Below, one piece after another: positions 61,505-64,000 of a stretch of 64,000 nt of DNA. The DNA lies in assembly GCA_964531715.1 (NCBI GenBank), contig CAZHEE010000005.1:34690-98689 (forward strand), read 5' to 3'. Source of the stretch: UBA1664 sp964531715. Its GTDB lineage: Bacteria > Pseudomonadota > Alphaproteobacteria > Micavibrionales > UBA1664. Under the pieces are notes generated by a model. It worked only from the letters and a program-made list of their open reading frames with translations, did no database searches and was not told the DNA's origin. How positions within the stretch are numbered: position 1 is the first letter of the stretch; each line of letters begins with the position of its first letter. The translations under genes and the position numbers were made by a program.

Positions 61505-62929
61505 ATGAATTCAATAATTTATCCTGTTATTCTATCTGGCGGCTCGGGAAAGCGGTTATGGCCACTTTCAACCAAGGATATGCCAAAGCAGTTTCATGCC
61601 CTTTATTCAGATAAGCCGATGATTGTTGAGACAGCCCATCGTTTTCAAGGGGTAGAGCGGGTTGCTTCACCGACAATTATTTGCGCAAATGCCCATCGTT
61701 TTCACGTCGCTGCGGCCTGTGATGATTATGAATTAAACGTATCCGATATTATTATCGAACCTGAAGCCAAAAACACCGCTGCGGCAACCTATATTGCCGC
61801 GAAATCTGTTTTTGAGAAAGACGAGGATGGTCTTGTTCTTATTCTTCCTGCCGATCACTATATACATGATCAAAAGTTGCTACAAAATCTTGTGATTGAG
61901 GCGGCAGATTTTTGTGAAAAAGATACGCTTATGACATTCGGTGTTAAGCCCACTGCCCCTGAAACAGGCTACGGATATATCCAGCAGGGTGATAGCTTAG
62001 GTGATGGTTTTTATCAGGTTAAGGATTTTACCGAAAAGCCGGATCAGCAAACAGCGCAAGCCTATTTGGATAATGGGGCTCACCTCTGGAATTCAGGTAT
62101 ATTTTTAGGCTATGCCGAGACTTTATTGAAAGCATTTGAGAAACATGCCGCGACAATAGCCCTATATGGCGCAAAATCTTATGAGAATGCTCAAAAAGAT
62201 CTGGATTTTGTCCGCTTGGAGGAGTTAAGCTTTGCTAAAATTCCTTCCATATCGGTTGATTATGCAATTATGGAGGTCTATGCCAATAGCATTGTGAAAA
62301 AGTTGGACATTGAATGGAATGACCTCGGCTCATGGCATGCGCTCTATGATATTGCTGAAAAAGATTTGCAAGGTAATCATATTCATGGGCAAGCTTTTGT
62401 TGAAGATGCAAAAAATTGTTATATCAGGAGCAGTAATGACCGTAGCGTTGCAGTCTTAGGCGCAGAAGATTTAATCGTTATTGCCGCGCAAAATGCCGTA
62501 ATGGTCGCGCATAAAGATAATGCTCAGGACATTAACAAGGTTTATGCAATGTTTGATGAGCAGAATTGTCCATCACTAAAAAATGCGATCAAGCGTCAGC
62601 CTTGGGGCTATGCCAAGACTTTGATTGAAAAACAAAATTTTGCCGCAAAAGAAATTAATCTCCAACCCTTTCAAAAAACAGCAACTCAAATTCATAAACT
62701 AAGGCATGAACATTGGGTTGTTTTGGAAGGTGTGGCTAAAATTACCTTGAATGGTAAAGTGCATATATTGAATGCGGGTGAATCGTTAACCGCCGCCGAG
62801 GGTGTATCCCATACGATTGAAAACAATACGGATCGCGCATTAAAGCTCTTCGAGGTGCAAAGCGGTCAGGTTGAACAAGATGATATTTTAAGGATAATTG
62901 ATAATAATGAGAAAATTAAAGCAGTATAA
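61505..62929 (+). CDS. manC: Mannose-1-phosphate guanylyltransferase / mannose-6-phosphate isomerase
   Basis: 474-residue bifunctional enzyme. The start at 61505 gives MNSIIYPVILSGGSGKRLWP, the nucleotidyltransferase motif; longer upstream frames overlap the divergent glycosyltransferase. Further motifs: FTEKPDQQTAQAYL and, in the C-terminal cupin isomerase, TQIHKLRHEHWVVLEGVAKI. It makes GDP-mannose for polysaccharide synthesis. Confidence 0.93.
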   Translation: MNSIIYPVILSGGSGKRLWPLSTKDMPKQFHALYSDKPMIVETAHRFQGVERVASPTIICANAHRFHVAAACDDYELNVSDIIIEPEAKNTAAATYIAAKSVFEKDEDGLVLILPADHYIHDQKLLQNLVIEAADFCEKDTLMTFGVKPTAPETGYGYIQQGDSLGDGFYQVKDFTEKPDQQTAQAYLDNGAHLWNSGIFLGYAETLLKAFEKHAATIALYGAKSYENAQKDLDFVRLEELSFAKIPSISVDYAIMEVYANSIVKKLDIEWNDLGSWHALYDIAEKDLQGNHIHGQAFVEDAKNCYIRSSNDRSVAVLGAEDLIVIAAQNAVMVAHKDNAQDINKVYAMFDEQNCPSLKNAIKRQPWGYAKTLIEKQNFAAKEINLQPFQKTATQIHKLRHEHWVVLEGVAKITLNGKVHILNAGESLTAAEGVSHTIENNTDRALKLFEVQSGQVEQDDILRIIDNNEKIKAV

Positions 62930-62952
62930 AGTCTCAGGGATTAATAAAAGCC

Positions 62953-63780
62953 ATGTCTGATTACAAATTTGTCATCACCGCTGCAACATCGACAGGGTTT
63001 GTATCAAAATTAAAAGAATTGTTTAGCTTTATTGATCTTATTATTATGTTTACGCGGCAAGATATTGCCGTACGCTATAAACAAACATTAGTAGGGGTTA
63101 CATGGGTTGTCATGCAACCTGTTATCAGTTCTCTTATTTTTGCTGTTATTTTTGGTATATTTGCAAAATTTCCATCTGGTGATTTACCGTATTTTTTGTT
63201 TGTTTTTAGCGGGCTCATTACTTGGCAATTAATAAGCAAAGGCATTACCGAGGGATCCAGCAGTTTAGTTAGCCAGTCAGCGATGTTAACTAAAATTTAT
63301 TTTCCAAGGGCTATTCCTGCAATTGTACCAACCATGACCGCTTCAGTTGATTTTATCTTGGCTTTAGCTGTTTTAGTAATCATTAGCTTTATTCAAGGCT
63401 ATATCATTAGCTGGCAAATTATTTTCTTACCGTTGGTTATTATAATGGCAGGTATTCTAGCTATGGGTATTGCCATGATATTTGCACCAATTAATGCCAT
63501 ATATAGGGATGTAGGTTTGGCTTTGCCTTATTTGATTCAAATTCTGATGTTTTTAAGCCCAATTATGTATTCATCAGAGGTTGTACCTGACTCATACCGT
63601 TTCTTTTATGATTTAAACCCTATTGCAACGGTTGTAAATTCTGTACGTTGGTGCTTATTCGACACCCCCCTTCCAAACGTTACATCACTTTTTGTATTTT
63701 CGAGTTTTACAATTTTTACTTTTTATGCGGGTTTAAAAAATATAGCTCGACTTGAGCAAACATTGATAGATCGGTTGTAA
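62953..63780 (+). CDS. ABC-2-type polysaccharide export permease
   Basis: 275 residues with six hydrophobic helices, like Wzm/KpsM/TagG permeases. The cytosolic N-terminus has FTRQDIAVRYKQTLVG, the typical ABC-2 motif before the first helix (TWVVMQPVISSLIFAVIFG). Together with the following ATPase it would export O-antigen or capsule chains. 23 bases after manC. Confidence 0.9.
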   Translation: MSDYKFVITAATSTGFVSKLKELFSFIDLIIMFTRQDIAVRYKQTLVGVTWVVMQPVISSLIFAVIFGIFAKFPSGDLPYFLFVFSGLITWQLISKGITEGSSSLVSQSAMLTKIYFPRAIPAIVPTMTASVDFILALAVLVIISFIQGYIISWQIIFLPLVIIMAGILAMGIAMIFAPINAIYRDVGLALPYLIQILMFLSPIMYSSEVVPDSYRFFYDLNPIATVVNSVRWCLFDTPLPNVTSLFVFSSFTIFTFYAGLKNIARLEQTLIDRL

Positions 63781-63785
63781 TAGTC

Positions 63786-64000
63786 GTGACTGATTTAATG
63801 ATTAAAATTAAAGATTTAAAGAAATCTTATCGTAAAGGTGCAAATGCTGGTGTTGGCTACAAAGCATTGCGTGATGTGCTTTCTCATCCCTGGCAAAGCT
63901 TAAAGCAGAGAATGGCTGAAAATCAGAGCGAAACATTTCTCGCACTTGATTGGTCAACCCCCATTTTTGAGTCCAGTTTTAGGTTAGTGATGTTCGGCTT
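63786..64000 (+). CDS. Polysaccharide ABC transporter ATPase, N-terminus only, apparently disrupted
   Basis: GTG at 63786 (or ATG 63798) gives MIKIKDLKKSYRKG and YKALRDVLSHPWQS, a clear Wzt/TagH-type N-terminus. At residue 55 (after ETFLALD, 63950) the expected DVSFEVxxGE and Walker A do not follow; instead the frame reads WSTPIFESSFRLVMFG to the window edge. The sequence from 63951 (TGGTCAACCCCC) looks foreign, perhaps the end of an insertion sequence. The rest lies outside the window. Confidence 0.75.
   Translation, partial: MTDLMIKIKDLKKSYRKGANAGVGYKALRDVLSHPWQSLKQRMAENQSETFLALDWSTPIFESSFRLVMFG

Overview
The window looks like chromosome of an alphaproteobacterium with an AT-leaning genome. 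The evidence is conserved gene order and protein families: miaB-phoH-ybeY-corC-lnt, yebC-ruvC-ruvA-ruvB-ybgC, ydcF-plsC, a Fur protein without the C-terminal cysteine pairs, and a class-IIA-like HAD hydrolase with a DQFGVL motif. I cannot place it in an order or genus. Most of the window is housekeeping. It is broken up by small AT-rich inserted genes, dead insertion sequences, and several families of short palindromic repeats, two or three of which lie inside reading frames.

Layout. 1-6.9 kb: end of recJ, tRNA-Glu, a DEAD-box helicase, lptD and an SLC13-type transporter. 7-14 kb: a gene graveyard, then the minus-strand cluster miaB/phoH/ybeY/corC/lnt, into which a toxin-antitoxin pair and an unrelated AT-rich gene have been inserted. 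14-23.3 kb: a 2-hydroxyacid dehydrogenase, a secreted protein, a sodium:amino-acid symporter, a 1210-residue membrane-anchored coiled-coil protein, a HAD hydrolase and an AMIN-like lipoprotein. 23.3-29.5 kb: ybgC and the Holliday-junction genes ruvB-ruvA-ruvC with yebC (a GNAT acetyltransferase sits between ruvA and ruvB), a response regulator, ymdB and ygfA. 29.6-36.2 kb: an OmpA-type lipoprotein, prfB with its programmed frameshift, two envelope proteins that appear to share an N-terminal module, and a CobT-like gene carrying an in-frame palindromic repeat. 36.3-42.6 kb: rpmB, a tgt homologue lacking its zinc ligands, upp, a PAS histidine kinase, fur and prfC.

42.6-46.6 kb is the most unusual stretch. 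The 3' end of prfC is present twice, 925 bp apart, and the segment between the copies holds one AT-rich gene with its own promoter and an in-frame amber codon. Next to it are two copies of a small unknown gene, a full and a broken copy of sufE, a degenerate IS5 element, tRNA-Leu, and a secreted barrel-like protein whose end is frameshifted. 46.7-59.2 kb returns to ordinary genes: clpX, a methyltransferase, an HD-domain protein, nfeD and slipin, ygfZ, a peptide-binding protein, adenosine kinase, a TetR regulator, plsC, ydcF and tkt. 59.2-60.65 kb is a pile of dead IS30 and IS5 elements ending at the 3' half of a tRNA. Beyond it lies a surface polysaccharide locus: a glycosyltransferase, manC, and an ABC exporter permease followed by an ATPase gene that breaks off just before its Walker A region.

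Read together, a stable core chromosome has been edited by small insertions. Some target coding 3' ends or operon joints and are joined to neighbours by overlapping start and stop codons. Others are palindromic elements tolerated within genes.
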